The translations under genes and the position numbers were made by a program. This document shows, one piece after another, positions 22,901 through 31,119 of a stretch of 64,000 nt of DNA; position 1 is the first letter of the stretch, and every line of letters starts with the position of its first letter. The DNA comes from Streptomyces gilvus (GTDB taxonomy: Bacteria > Actinomycetota > Actinomycetes > Streptomycetales > Streptomycetaceae). The notes below the pieces were generated by a model. That model was not told where the DNA came from. It made no database searches and saw nothing but the letters and a program-made list of their open reading frames with translations. The stretch is taken from NCBI RefSeq assembly GCF_022513565.1, contig NZ_JAKWBE010000019.1, positions 1-64,000 of the forward strand, read 5' to 3'.

Positions 22901-25040
22901 GCTCGGAGAGCTTGGCGCCGAGGGCGAGAGCCCACGGGGCGTGGACCCGGGCGCCGAAGGGCGAGTGGACGACGACCCGCCAGTCACCCAGCTCGTCACG
23001 GAAGCGCTCGACGACGATCGTCCGGTCGTCCGGGACATGACCGCAGGCCTCGCGCTGCTCGTCCAGGTACGACAGGACGTTGTCGGCGGCCCAGGCGTCC
23101 AGCCCCGCCGCGAGGAGGCGCAGCCGGGCGTCCCCCTTGGGCAGCGAACCCACCTCGCGCAGGAACTGGCCCACCGCGCGGCCCAGTTCGAGCGGCCGGC
23201 CGAGCTGGTCGCCCTTCCAGAAGGGGAGCCGGCCCGGCACTCCCGGCGCGGGGGAGACCAGGACGCGGTCGCGCGTGATGTCCTCGATGCGCCAGGAGCT
23301 GGTGCCCAGAGTGAAGACGTCGCCCACCCGGGACTCGTAGACCATCTCCTCGTCCAGCTCGCCGACCCGGCCGCCGCCCTTCTTCGGGTCGGACCCGGCG
23401 AGGAAGACACCGAACAGTCCGCGGTCCGGGATCGTGCCTCCGGAGGTGACGGCGAGGCGCTGGGCGCCGGGGCGGCCGGTGACCGTGCCGGTGACGCGGT
23501 CCCACACCACACGCGGGCGCAGCTCGGCGAATGCGTCAGACGGGTAGCGGCCGGCGAGCATGTCCAGGGTCGCCGTGAAGGCCGACTCCGGGAGCGAGGC
23601 GAAGGGGGCCGCCCGGCGGACCGTGGCGAGCAGGTCGTCGACCTGCCAGGTGTCCAGCGCCGTCATGGCCACCAGCTGCTGGGCCAGGACGTCCAGGGGG
23701 TTGGCGGGAACCTTCAGGGACTCGATGGAACCGGTGCGCATGCGCTCGGTGACCACCGCCGCCTGGACGAGGTCGCCGCGGTACTTGGGGAAGACCACGC
23801 CCGTGGAGACCGCGCCGACCTGGTGGCCCGCGCGTCCCACGCGCTGGAGGCCGGAGGCCACGGAGGGGGGTGATTCGACCTGGACGACGAGGTCGACCGC
23901 GCCCATGTCGATCCCGAGTTCGAGGCTGGAGGTCGCCACCACGGCAGGGAGGCGACCCGCCTTGAGATCCTCCTCGACCAGGGCCCGCTGCTCCTTGGAG
24001 ACCGAGCCGTGGTGGGCGCGCGCGATGACCGGCGGGGCGCCCTGGGCCGCGCCCGAGCCGCCCATGAGCTCGGCCGGGGCGTGGTGCTCGTCCAGGGGTT
24101 CGCCGGTGGCGCGCTCGTACGCGATCTCGTTGAGCCGGTTGCACAGCCGCTCCGCGAGACGGCGGGAGTTCGCGAACACGATCGTCGAGCGGTGGCCCTG
24201 GACCAGGTCGGTGATCCGCTCCTCGACATGCGGCCAGATGGAGGGGCGCTCCGTGCCCTCCGAGCCGTCGGCGACCGGGGAGCCGCCCAGCTCGCCGAGG
24301 TCCTCCACGGGGACGACCACCGAGAGGTCGAACTCCTTGCCCGACTTCGGCTGGACGATCTCCACCTTGCGGCGCGGCGAGAGGTACCGGGCGACCTCGT
24401 CGACCGGGCGGACGGTCGCCGAGAGGCCGATGCGGCGGGCCGGCTTCGGCAGGAGCTCGTCGAGTCGCTCCAGGGAGAGGGCGAGATGGGCGCCGCGCTT
24501 GGTGCCGGCCACCGCGTGCACCTCGTCGAGGATCACTGTGTCGATGCCGGTCAGTGCGTCGCGGGTCGCCGACGTCAGCATCAGGAACAGGGACTCCGGG
24601 GTGGTGATCAGGATGTCCGGCGGGCGGGTGGACAGGGCGCGGCGCTCCGCGGGCGGGGTGTCGCCGGAGCGGATGCCGACCTTGACCTCGGGCTCGGGCA
24701 GGCCCAGCCGGACGGACTCCTGGCGGATGCCGGTCAGGGGGCTGCGGAGGTTGCGCTCCACGTCGACCGCGAGGGCCTTGAGGGGCGAGACGTACAGCAC
24801 CCGGCAGCGCTTCCTCGGGTCCGCCGGCGGGGGCGTCGAGGCCAGCTGGTCCAGAGCGGCGAGAAAGGCGGCGAGGGTCTTGCCGGATCCGGTCGGGGCG
24901 ACCACCAGCACGTCCGAGCCCTCTCTGATGGCGTTCCACGCGCCCGCCTGGGCTGCGGTGGGCGCGGAGAAGGCCCCCGTGAACCATCCGCGGGTCGCGG
25001 GGGAGAAGCCGTCCAGGGCTCGATGTGCGGAGCTGACCAT
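19998..25040 (-). CDS. lhr: large ATP-dependent helicase Lhr
   Basis: This superfamily-2 DNA helicase, a 3'-5' translocase implicated in DNA repair, has 1680 residues, longer than the roughly 1500 usual in the family. Walker A APTGSGKT is at 48-55, the DEVH box lies in VILDEVHAVAG, and motif VI resembles RVGRAGHQVG. A winged-helix domain and the Lhr-specific C-terminal domains fill the rest. A Gly/Asp/Pro/Ser-rich insert of about 125 residues (encoded near 20410-20780) has no counterpart I know. ATG 25040 has AGGATGG seven bases upstream and starts at the Q-motif helix. The nei-like gene follows 44 bases downstream. Confidence 0.92.
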   Translation of the reverse strand: MVSSAHRALDGFSPATRGWFTGAFSAPTAAQAGAWNAIREGSDVLVVAPTGSGKTLAAFLAALDQLASTPPPADPRKRCRVLYVSPLKALAVDVERNLRSPLTGIRQESVRLGLPEPEVKVGIRSGDTPPAERRALSTRPPDILITTPESLFLMLTSATRDALTGIDTVILDEVHAVAGTKRGAHLALSLERLDELLPKPARRIGLSATVRPVDEVARYLSPRRKVEIVQPKSGKEFDLSVVVPVEDLGELGGSPVADGSEGTERPSIWPHVEERITDLVQGHRSTIVFANSRRLAERLCNRLNEIAYERATGEPLDEHHAPAELMGGSGAAQGAPPVIARAHHGSVSKEQRALVEEDLKAGRLPAVVATSSLELGIDMGAVDLVVQVESPPSVASGLQRVGRAGHQVGAVSTGVVFPKYRGDLVQAAVVTERMRTGSIESLKVPANPLDVLAQQLVAMTALDTWQVDDLLATVRRAAPFASLPESAFTATLDMLAGRYPSDAFAELRPRVVWDRVTGTVTGRPGAQRLAVTSGGTIPDRGLFGVFLAGSDPKKGGGRVGELDEEMVYESRVGDVFTLGTSSWRIEDITRDRVLVSPAPGVPGRLPFWKGDQLGRPLELGRAVGQFLREVGSLPKGDARLRLLAAGLDAWAADNVLSYLDEQREACGHVPDDRTIVVERFRDELGDWRVVVHSPFGARVHAPWALALGAKLSERYGMDAQVMHADDGIVLRLPDADLMGLDLLDQEPMKAGTEYDAEQAPVGAADVVFDKGEVDQIVTDQVGGSALFASRFRECAARALLLPKRNPGKRTPLWQQRQRAAQLLEVASEFGSFPIVLEAVRECLQDVFDVPGLVELMGDLESRKVRLVEVTTPEPSPFARSLLFGYVAQFLYEGDSPLAERRAAALSLDSRLLAELLGQAELRELLDAEVLTELERELQWLTEDRRLKDAEGVADVLRLLGPLTDAELAERGAEPQWAQELAGARRVIRVRIGGGEHWAAIEDAGRLRDALGTALPVGVPEAFMEPVKDPLGDLLARYARTHGPFTSATAAARFGLGVAVTEGALQRLAAGGRVVQGEFHPAGIGQEWCDTTVLRRLRRRSLAALRHELEPVAPQALAQFLPQWQHIGKGHALRGIDGLVRAVEQVQGASVPASALEKLVLPSRVTDYTPAMLDELTAAGEIVWAGAGALPGKDGWISLYLADAAPLLQPPPHPLELTALHESVLTALSGGYGLFFRQIADQVRATTHPDVTDPQLADAVWDLAWSGRLTNDTLTPMRSLLGSGRTAGSTAHRAKRAVPRGRYGSLTAAARPASRSGPPTVAGRWSLLPSREADTTVRAHALARTLLDRHGVVTRGAVAAEGVEGGFSATYRILSAFEESGQARRGYVVEGLGAAQFAMDGAVDRLRAVSNARDRGEALPQPPTDGIPGDSAFGSPHAFTPPGDRAADGETPLGHTPHGADFPESFDWADAFDNADGTAPSRDRTHGSRPGLDDDFGAPRTPSRDEYVSPRDFPRDFSSPGAGGPRGGGSASPFGSYDSYGAALPNRRRTPDNRAVVLAAADPANAYGAALPWPEPATGAGHKPGRKAGSLVVLVDGELTLYMERGGKTLLAWPAEADGTAIDDPRLRTAAEALAAAARAGSLGTVTVERVNGASALTSPIGTLLEGAGFIATPRGLRLRA

Positions 25041-25436
25041 GCGTCCATCCTGCACCCGGCCACTGACAATGCTGCTGACCTGCGGTTTCGCTTCGCTGGG
25101 GGTGTTGGGTGGCTGCGGTGCGTGTCGGCGGGGGTGGTCGGGGTGTGGTGGTGCGGCCGGAGGTTCTCGGGCGGGTGTGGTGGTGTGGCCGGGGGCGGTC
25201 TGGGCGGTGGCGGTACGGCCCATGCGTGGTCGGGGGCTTTGGCGAACGGGGCCTCGCCGTGTGGCCCCGTTGGTCGGAGACTCTCCGATGTGGCCGTGTG
25301 GCCGTGTGGCCGTGTGGTCGAGGCCTCGGGCCGCGGCGCCGGCTGGGCGGGCTTGGCGGATCGTCGCGAGCCGTGGCCGGTCGTCGCCGACGTAATGGGT
25401 TCGCCAGGCTTCGTCCGGCTCGCTGAGAATGGGGAT
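25041..25436. other. lhr/araC divergent gap with G/T-rich strand and 8-bp repeat
   Basis: No supported gene lies here. The + strand is strongly G/T-rich with many runs of three to five G (25105-25240) and could form G-quadruplexes. The unit TGTGGCCG is repeated four times in tandem at 25289-25320, the last copy with one change. Promoters for lhr (leftward) and the AraC gene (rightward) must lie here, but I cannot pick them out. Confidence 0.6.
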
Positions 25437-26396
25437 GTGGCGGGTTCGGGCGATGAGGTGGCACGGCACTGGCGGTACGCGGAGTTGCCGGGAGTCGACC
25501 TGCTGCGGGCCCGGTACATCCGCAAAGCGTTCGTGCGCCACACCCACGAGCACTTCGTGATCGCGGCGATCGCGGACGGGGTCGAGGTCTTCCACCACCG
25601 TGGGGCCGATCAGTACGCGGGCGCGGGGACACTCGCCCTGGTCAATCCCGACACACCGCACACCGGGCGGGCCGGGGTGCCGGAGGGGTGGCGGTACGGC
25701 GCTGTCTATCCGTCGCCGGAGGTGGTCGCGGAGATCGCCGCCGAGACCACGACCCTGCGGGGGACCCCGGGGTTCGTCAGTCCGGTGCTCGACGACCCCT
25801 GTGCCGTCGGGTTGGTGCACCAGGTGCTGCGGGCCGCGGACGAAGGGAACGCGTTGGCCGCCGACACCCTGTTGAGGGTGGCCGTGACCAGGCTGCTGCG
25901 GCTCAACGGCGGGCCCCTGCCGCAGCGCGCGGTGCGGACGGCGGGCGGCCGGATCGCCTCACGCGCGCGTGCCGTGCTGGAGGAGCGGATGGCCGAGCCG
26001 CCGACCCTGGAGGGGCTCGCGGCTGATCTCGGGACCAGTCCGTTCGCGCTGCTGCGGGCGTTCCGGGACGCGTACGGGATGCCGCCCCACGCCTGGCTGA
26101 CCGACGCGCGGGTGCGCAGGGCGCGGCGGCTGCTGGACGCCGGTACGCCGCCCTCGGAGGCGGCCGTCGCCGTCGGATTCACCGATCAGCCGCATCTGAA
26201 CCGGCACTTCACCCGGATCGTGGGGGTGCCTCCGGGGGCCTACCAGCGGGAGCGCAAGAACGTACAAGACGCTCCGCGCGGGCTGCTCGTACCGTCGGAG
26301 GGGTGGCAGAACAGACAGCTTTCGCAGACATACGGGGCGATGACAAGCCAGACGCCGCCGTCGTCCGGGACGCCCTCGGAGTCGGCGTCGCCGTAG
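25437..26396 (+). CDS. AraC-family transcriptional regulator
   Basis: The 319-residue product has an N-terminal cupin-type ligand domain (FVRHTHEHFVIAAI, then VNPDTPHTGR) typical of AraC-type regulators next to amino-acid exporters. Two C-terminal helix-turn-helix motifs end at FTDQPHLNRHFTRIVGVPPG. I prefer GTG 25437 (GGGG just upstream); ATG 25395 is the alternative. The last 45 residues are a polar tail whose coding sequence overlaps the start of azlC by 94 bases. The regulator probably controls azlCD in response to an amino acid; that is inference from position and fold. Confidence 0.82.
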   Translation: MAGSGDEVARHWRYAELPGVDLLRARYIRKAFVRHTHEHFVIAAIADGVEVFHHRGADQYAGAGTLALVNPDTPHTGRAGVPEGWRYGAVYPSPEVVAEIAAETTTLRGTPGFVSPVLDDPCAVGLVHQVLRAADEGNALAADTLLRVAVTRLLRLNGGPLPQRAVRTAGGRIASRARAVLEERMAEPPTLEGLAADLGTSPFALLRAFRDAYGMPPHAWLTDARVRRARRLLDAGTPPSEAAVAVGFTDQPHLNRHFTRIVGVPPGAYQRERKNVQDAPRGLLVPSEGWQNRQLSQTYGAMTSQTPPSSGTPSESASP

Positions 26397-27076
26397 GACT
26401 GTCCGGCTTCGCGTTCGGGGTGACCGCGGCCGGCAGCGGGGTCTCGGTTTTGCAGGCCTGTGTGCTCAGCCTCCTGGTGTTCACGGGGGCGTCCCAGTTC
26501 GCGCTCGTGGGCGCGCTGGCGGCCGGTGGCAACCCGCTCACGGCCGCTGCCGGCGCCTTCTTCCTGGGGGTCCGCAACGCCTTCTACGGGCTGCGTCTTT
26601 CGCAGTTGCTGGCCCTCCCGCGCGCGGTACGGCCGTTCGCAGCCCAGTGGGTCATCGACGAGACGACCGCCGTGGCGCTCGCGCAGCCGACGCGGCGCAG
26701 TGCCCGGATCGGGTTCACGGTCACCGGGCTGAGCCTGTACCTGCTGTGGAACCTCACCACTCTGCTCGGCGCACTGGGTGCCGAGGCCATCGGCGACACG
26801 GACGCGTGGGGGCTCGACGCCGCCGGGCCCGCCGTCTTCCTGGCGCTGCTAGCGCCGATGCTCAGGACCACCACCGAGCGTGCCGTCGCGGGCCTCGCCG
26901 TCCTGCTGGGCCTCGGGCTGCTGCCGGTACTGCCCGCCGGCGCACCCGTCCTGGTGGCCGCGCTCGCCGCCCCTGCCGTCCTCTTCCTGGAGGGACGGCG
27001 CAGGGGAACCGCGCGCGATGACATTCAGGACCATGCCGTACCGAACAACAACTCCGCACAAGAGGAAGACCGTTGA
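26303..27076 (+). CDS. azlC: AzlC-family amino-acid exporter large subunit
   Basis: The 257-residue integral membrane protein of the AzlC (branched-chain amino-acid exporter) family has the signature FTGASQFALVGALAAGG and about seven to eight hydrophobic segments. The GTG start at 26303 sits next to GGAGGG and lies inside the AraC gene. Its stop overlaps the azlD start (TTGA). A hydrophilic tail of about 25 residues ends the protein. Substrate specificity cannot be read from the sequence. Confidence 0.88.
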   Translation: MAEQTAFADIRGDDKPDAAVVRDALGVGVAVGLSGFAFGVTAAGSGVSVLQACVLSLLVFTGASQFALVGALAAGGNPLTAAAGAFFLGVRNAFYGLRLSQLLALPRAVRPFAAQWVIDETTAVALAQPTRRSARIGFTVTGLSLYLLWNLTTLLGALGAEAIGDTDAWGLDAAGPAVFLALLAPMLRTTTERAVAGLAVLLGLGLLPVLPAGAPVLVAALAAPAVLFLEGRRRGTARDDIQDHAVPNNNSAQEEDR

Positions 27077-27381
27077 ACACCTGGATCGCGATCGGCGCCA
27101 CCGCGCTCGGTTGCTACGCCGTCAAGCTCATCGGCCTGCTCGTGCCCGCCGGCACCCTGGAGCGGCCGCTCGTACGGCGGCTGGCCGCACTGTTGCCGGT
27201 GGCCCTCCTGGCCGCGCTGACCGCCCAGCAGACGTTCGCCGACGGACACCGCCTGGTGCTCGACGCGCGGCTGGCGGGGATCGCCGCGGCCGCGGTCGCG
27301 CTGGTGCTGCGGGCGCCTTTCCTGCTCGTCGTGGCGGCGGCCGTGATCGTCACCGCCGGTGTGCGGGCCATGGGTGGGTGA
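27073..27381 (+). CDS. azlD: AzlD-family amino-acid exporter small subunit
   Basis: The 102-residue membrane protein has about four hydrophobic helices (IAIGATALGCYAVKLIGLLV; RLAALLPVALLAALTAQ). It starts at TTG overlapping the azlC stop by four bases, the standard azlC-azlD coupling. AzlCD pairs export branched-chain amino acids or their analogues. Confidence 0.87.
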   Translation: MNTWIAIGATALGCYAVKLIGLLVPAGTLERPLVRRLAALLPVALLAALTAQQTFADGHRLVLDARLAGIAAAAVALVLRAPFLLVVAAAVIVTAGVRAMGG

Positions 27382-27392
27382 CGTCATCCGGG

Positions 27393-28337
27393 TCAGCCGA
27401 TGACGCGACCGTGCGCCCTGAGGGTGCGCAGTGCCTCGATCGTCACCATGGGGCGTGCCTCCAGGGCGGTGCCCGGCGCCCACTGACGCCAGCGGACCGG
27501 CCAGCCGCCGTCCTCCTGCTGGGCGTCGGCGAGGAAGTCCAGGGAGCGCGTCATCTCGTCGTCGGTGAACCACGCGCGCGCCAGTGAACTCGGTGTCTTC
27601 GCGTAGTCGTGCGGGAAGTGATGCTCGCCGGGGGCGTAGCCGGGCGCCACGGGATACGCGGCGAGGTCGCCCGGATCCAGCGCGGCGAGCCGGTGTTCGC
27701 GCACCAGACGGCCGAGACGGTCGGCGGCCGCCTCCGCGCGCGGGCGGTCGGGAGCGGAGTCCAGGAAGGCCACGGCGGACTCGATCTCGTACGGGTGCGA
27801 TTCCCGCAGGGAGTCGATCGCCTGCCAGCAGTAGTCCGTGGCCCGGAACAGCCAGGCGTGCCACACCTCGTTGCGGTGCAGCAGGCCCACCACCGGCCCG
27901 GTGGCGAGCAGTTCGCTCGGCGGGTCGTCCACGATCGGCATGAACGGGGCCGCCGGATAGCCGCGCTGGCTGGGATGGATCGCCGGGAGCGCCCCGTCCT
28001 TGGTGGAGACGGAGGTCAGATAGCGGCACACGCGCTCCACCCGCTGTCCGCCGCAGCGCCCGATGGCGTCCAGGACCCGTAGCGCGTGCCCGGTGTGCAG
28101 CGGCTGGCTGACCGGGCCGCGCAGATCGGGCTCCAGGGCGTGGCCGTAACCGCCGTCCTCGTTGCGGTAGGCGTCCAGCGCGGTCTCGACCGGGTCGGCG
28201 CTTCCGTTCAGGAAGTGGTGCGCGAAGACACGCTGCTCGAGCACACGCGCGGTGAGCCAGACGAAGTGCTCGGCGCGGAAGAGCGGGGAGTGCGCCGGAG
28301 GCGTGGCGGGGAGTGGGGAAGCTCCTGTTTCGGACAT
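27393..28337 (-). CDS. alpha/alpha-toroid (terpene cyclase/prenyltransferase-like) protein
   Basis: The 314-residue product has several repeats of the type found in squalene cyclases and protein prenyltransferase subunits: AYRNEDGGYGHALEPD near the N-terminus and ADAQQEDGGWPVRW near the C-terminus. It lacks the DxDD motif of class II cyclases, so catalytic terpene chemistry is unlikely. No signal peptide is visible. It stands alone, convergent with azlD and divergent from the DUF3046 gene. Function is unknown. Confidence 0.7.
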   Translation of the reverse strand: MSETGASPLPATPPAHSPLFRAEHFVWLTARVLEQRVFAHHFLNGSADPVETALDAYRNEDGGYGHALEPDLRGPVSQPLHTGHALRVLDAIGRCGGQRVERVCRYLTSVSTKDGALPAIHPSQRGYPAAPFMPIVDDPPSELLATGPVVGLLHRNEVWHAWLFRATDYCWQAIDSLRESHPYEIESAVAFLDSAPDRPRAEAAADRLGRLVREHRLAALDPGDLAAYPVAPGYAPGEHHFPHDYAKTPSSLARAWFTDDEMTRSLDFLADAQQEDGGWPVRWRQWAPGTALEARPMVTIEALRTLRAHGRVIG

Positions 28338-28417
28338 GCGACAGACCGTAGGACGGAAAGCGGTCTCGGCAAGTGGTCCCGGCTCAGGCCCACCCTCAGG
28401 GGCGGGATACTGGAGTC

Positions 28418-28612
28418 ATGCGGTTGACGGTCTTCTGGGAGCGGATGGCGGATCACTTCGGTCCGGGATACGCCGACACCTTCGCGCGCGACCATGTGAT
28501 GTCGGAGCTCGGCGGACACACGGTGCACGAGGCGCTGAGCGCCGGCTGGGAGGCCAAGGACGTGTGGCGCGTGGTCTGCGCGGTCATGGACGTTCCGGGG
28601 GAGAAGCGCTGA
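28418..28612 (+). CDS. DUF3046 protein
   Basis: The 64-residue cytosolic protein begins MRLTVFWERMADHFGPGY and contains DHVMSELGGHT and WRVVCAVMDVP. This is the actinobacterial DUF3046 family, often encoded a few genes before recA, as here. ATG 28418 is preceded by TGGAG. No function is known to me. Confidence 0.85.
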   Translation: MRLTVFWERMADHFGPGYADTFARDHVMSELGGHTVHEALSAGWEAKDVWRVVCAVMDVPGEKR

Positions 28613-28672
28613 CCGGTCGTGAAGATCACAGGGCGGGATCCGATTGTCGGAGCGGTGGGCCAGACTTGACGC

Positions 28673-29980
28673 GTGGCACCCACTGACGAGACCGGGCCGA
28701 CGGCCCAGGACGCATCCCCGTTCGGCACGACGTCGCCCGACCGCCCGGACGACGGCGGTGACAGGTCGAGCGCCGCCATGCCCCGCTGGCTACCGCGGGC
28801 CGTCGTGCTGGTGCTCGGTCTCTACGCGGTCTTCCAGCTGGGCACTTGGGCCTTCCACCAGCTCACCGGCCTGCTCATCAACCTCCTCATCGCGTTCTTC
28901 CTGGCCCTGGCCATCGAGCCCGCGGTGAGCTGGATGGCCTCGCGCGGTATGCGCCGGGGGCTGGCCACCGCCATCGTCTTCCTCGCCGTGATGGTCCTGG
29001 CGGCGGGCTTCGTCACCCTGCTCGGCTCGATGCTGGCGGGCCAGATCATCAAGATCGTCGAGAATTTCCCGGACTATCTCGACTCGGTCATCAACTGGAT
29101 CAACACCCACTTCCACACCCACCTGAGGCGGGTGGACGTCCAGCAGGGCCTGCTCCGCTCCAGCTGGCTGCGCAACTACGTGCAGCACAGCGCCACCGGT
29201 GTCCTGAACGTCTCCGCCCAGGTCCTGGGCGGCCTCTTCCAGTTGCTGACGATCGCGCTGTTCTCGTTCTACTTCGCCGCCGACGGCCCCCGGCTGCGGC
29301 GCGCGATCTGCTCCGTGCTCCCGCCCGCGCGGCAGGCCGAGGTGCTCCGCGCGTGGGAGATAGCCGTCGACAAGACGGGCGGATACCTGTACTCGCGCGG
29401 CCTGATGGCGCTCATCTCCGGCATAGCCCACTACATCCTGCTGCAGATCCTGGGTGTGCCCTACGCGCCCGTGCTCGGCGTCTGGGTGGGTCTGGTCTCG
29501 CAGTTCATCCCGACGATCGGCACGTATCTCGCGGGCGCCCTGCCCATGCTGATCGCGTTCACCGTCGATCCCTGGTACGCGCTGTGGGTGCTGATCTTCG
29601 TCGTGGTCTACCAGCAGTTCGAGAACTACCTGCTGCAGCCCAAGCTGACCGCGAAGACCGTGGACATCCACCCCGCCCTGGCCTTCGGCTCGGTCATCGC
29701 CGGCACGGCGCTCCTCGGTGCGGTGGGCGCCCTGATAGCCATCCCGGCGGTCGCCACACTGCAGGCGTTCCTGGGGGCTTACGTGAAGCGGTACGCGGTC
29801 ACCAACGACCCCCGGGTCCACGGCCACCGGAGAGGCGGATCGGGTCCCGGCCTCCTCACGCGCGCGCGACAGCTGTGGACCGCGCGGACGGAAGCGGCAC
29901 GGGACCGCGCGGGGGAGCGCGGCGAGGACTCCTCCCCGATGCGGGAGCCCACGGGAAGACCTGACGACGGGACTCAGTAG
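28673..29980 (+). CDS. AI-2E/PerM-family membrane transporter
   Basis: The 435-residue polytopic membrane protein starts at GTG. A polar N-terminus of about 40 residues precedes eight or so helices, and the family core SQFIPTIGTYLAGALPMLIA and QQFENYLLQPKL is present. The amphipathic extracytoplasmic segment between helices 3 and 4 fits the family. Members are annotated as autoinducer-2 exporters or Na+/H+ antiporters; the substrate here is unknown. The stop overlaps the stop of the convergent membrane protein gene by seven bases. Confidence 0.85.
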   Translation: MAPTDETGPTAQDASPFGTTSPDRPDDGGDRSSAAMPRWLPRAVVLVLGLYAVFQLGTWAFHQLTGLLINLLIAFFLALAIEPAVSWMASRGMRRGLATAIVFLAVMVLAAGFVTLLGSMLAGQIIKIVENFPDYLDSVINWINTHFHTHLRRVDVQQGLLRSSWLRNYVQHSATGVLNVSAQVLGGLFQLLTIALFSFYFAADGPRLRRAICSVLPPARQAEVLRAWEIAVDKTGGYLYSRGLMALISGIAHYILLQILGVPYAPVLGVWVGLVSQFIPTIGTYLAGALPMLIAFTVDPWYALWVLIFVVVYQQFENYLLQPKLTAKTVDIHPALAFGSVIAGTALLGAVGALIAIPAVATLQAFLGAYVKRYAVTNDPRVHGHRRGGSGPGLLTRARQLWTARTEAARDRAGERGEDSSPMREPTGRPDDGTQ

Positions 29981-30804
29981 GTGAGTACGGCCCACACGCC
30001 GGCGGCCATGACGGCGAGCACGTAGCAGCCGGTCGCCGCGGCCACCAGCCGCAGCCGGACGGGCTCGCTCCAGGAGGTACGGGACAGCAGCCAGGCCAGT
30101 GCGGGCAGCACCAGGACGGCGTGCAGGCTGACGCCGTGCAGCGGCTTGAGCGGGGCTGTCGAGTGGTACGCCGCCTCCTGGTGGCCGGTACGGGTGAGCA
30201 CCACACCGCGCGCGATCATCGCGGCTCCCGAGGCGAGCGCGGCGAGCAGGATCGCGAACCCGGAACGCACGGCGAGCGCCATTGCGGCGGGTCCCGCGGG
30301 CCGGTACCGGAACGAGGCCACCGCGAACACGGTGAGCACCACCACGAGGACGCCCCCGCCCACCGCGAGCGTCATCGAGACGGCGGTGTCTAAGGGCGTC
30401 TCCATGTCGAGGTGCGAGGGCACCCGGCGCCAGGCCTGAAGGGTGATGCCGCCGACCTCCACGACGCAGTCGGCCGCGAACACGGCGAGCAGCACGGTAC
30501 GCAGGCGTGGTCCGACGCGGAGATACGACGTGACCCAGGTGACCGCGATCAGGGTCACCCCGAAGGACAGCCCGAAGGTCACGGGCTTGCGCCAGGAGAC
30601 GGGCCCGTACCAGGGGCCGCCGTCGACGGCGAACACCAGCAGATGCGCGAGGCCGGAGAGGATCAACGCAATCCCGACGGCGTGACAGAGACGCTCCACC
30701 GGGCGCATGCCCGCCCACCGTGTGAGCGCTACGGCCGGTGTCGGGACGTCGGCAGGGCGCCGTGCCGCTGCGCCGCCCCCTCGGCTGCTCTTCTCGGTCC
30801 TCAT
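29974..30804 (-). CDS. polytopic membrane protein, function unknown
   Basis: The 276-residue product starts at ATG 30804 with GAGGGG just upstream; longer in-frame starts lack a site. About seven hydrophobic helices are visible (for example ALILSGLAHLLVFAVDG and LSFGVTLIAVTWVTSYL), with conserved-looking short motifs GPVSWRKPVTFG and LKPLHGVSLHAVL. The last three resemble small-molecule-binding or haem-type membrane proteins only vaguely. I do not recognise the family. Its promoter lies back to back with that of recA. Confidence 0.7.
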   Translation of the reverse strand: MRTEKSSRGGGAAARRPADVPTPAVALTRWAGMRPVERLCHAVGIALILSGLAHLLVFAVDGGPWYGPVSWRKPVTFGLSFGVTLIAVTWVTSYLRVGPRLRTVLLAVFAADCVVEVGGITLQAWRRVPSHLDMETPLDTAVSMTLAVGGGVLVVVLTVFAVASFRYRPAGPAAMALAVRSGFAILLAALASGAAMIARGVVLTRTGHQEAAYHSTAPLKPLHGVSLHAVLVLPALAWLLSRTSWSEPVRLRLVAAATGCYVLAVMAAGVWAVLTY

Positions 30805-30929
30805 GCCCCTCAGCCTCCCGGGCCTGCCCCCTCCCGGTCGTCGTCCCGCCGAAGACATCCGCCGTACGCCGCCGGGAGCAGGCCGGGTTCGGAGGGCTGA
30901 CGGAGTCTCGGAGGTGCCGTGTGGTGCGC

Positions 30930-30959
30930 TTGACACGAAAATCGAACATCCATTCTTAT
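30930..30959 (+). promoter_or_regulatory. recA promoter with embedded SOS box
   Basis: TTGACA (30930-30935) and TCTTAT (30954-30959) are 18 bases apart. Between and partly across them lies TCGAACATCCATTCTTA: the left half matches the Gram-positive/actinobacterial LexA half-site CGAAC and the right half (ATTC) is degenerate. A box like this is described for Streptomyces recA. LexA bound here would block RNA polymerase. The transcript would have a leader of about 150 bases. Confidence 0.75.
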
Positions 30960-31119
30960 GGAGGCTCCGGCGAGGCTCTCCGCGGGTGATTCGACACGTT
31001 TTTGACGGAGAAGTACCCGAGTTATCCACAGGCCGGACGGGCGTCGGGGCGCATTGTCAGTGGCAGGCGTTAGCGTCTTTGACGTGAAGCGATCGACTCA
31101 AGCAAACCGGGTGGAACCC

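Noticed and set aside
19971..23873. 1300-codon open frame antisense to lhr
   Set aside because: Arg/Gly/Val-rich shadow of lhr; the minus-strand frame carries clear helicase motifs.
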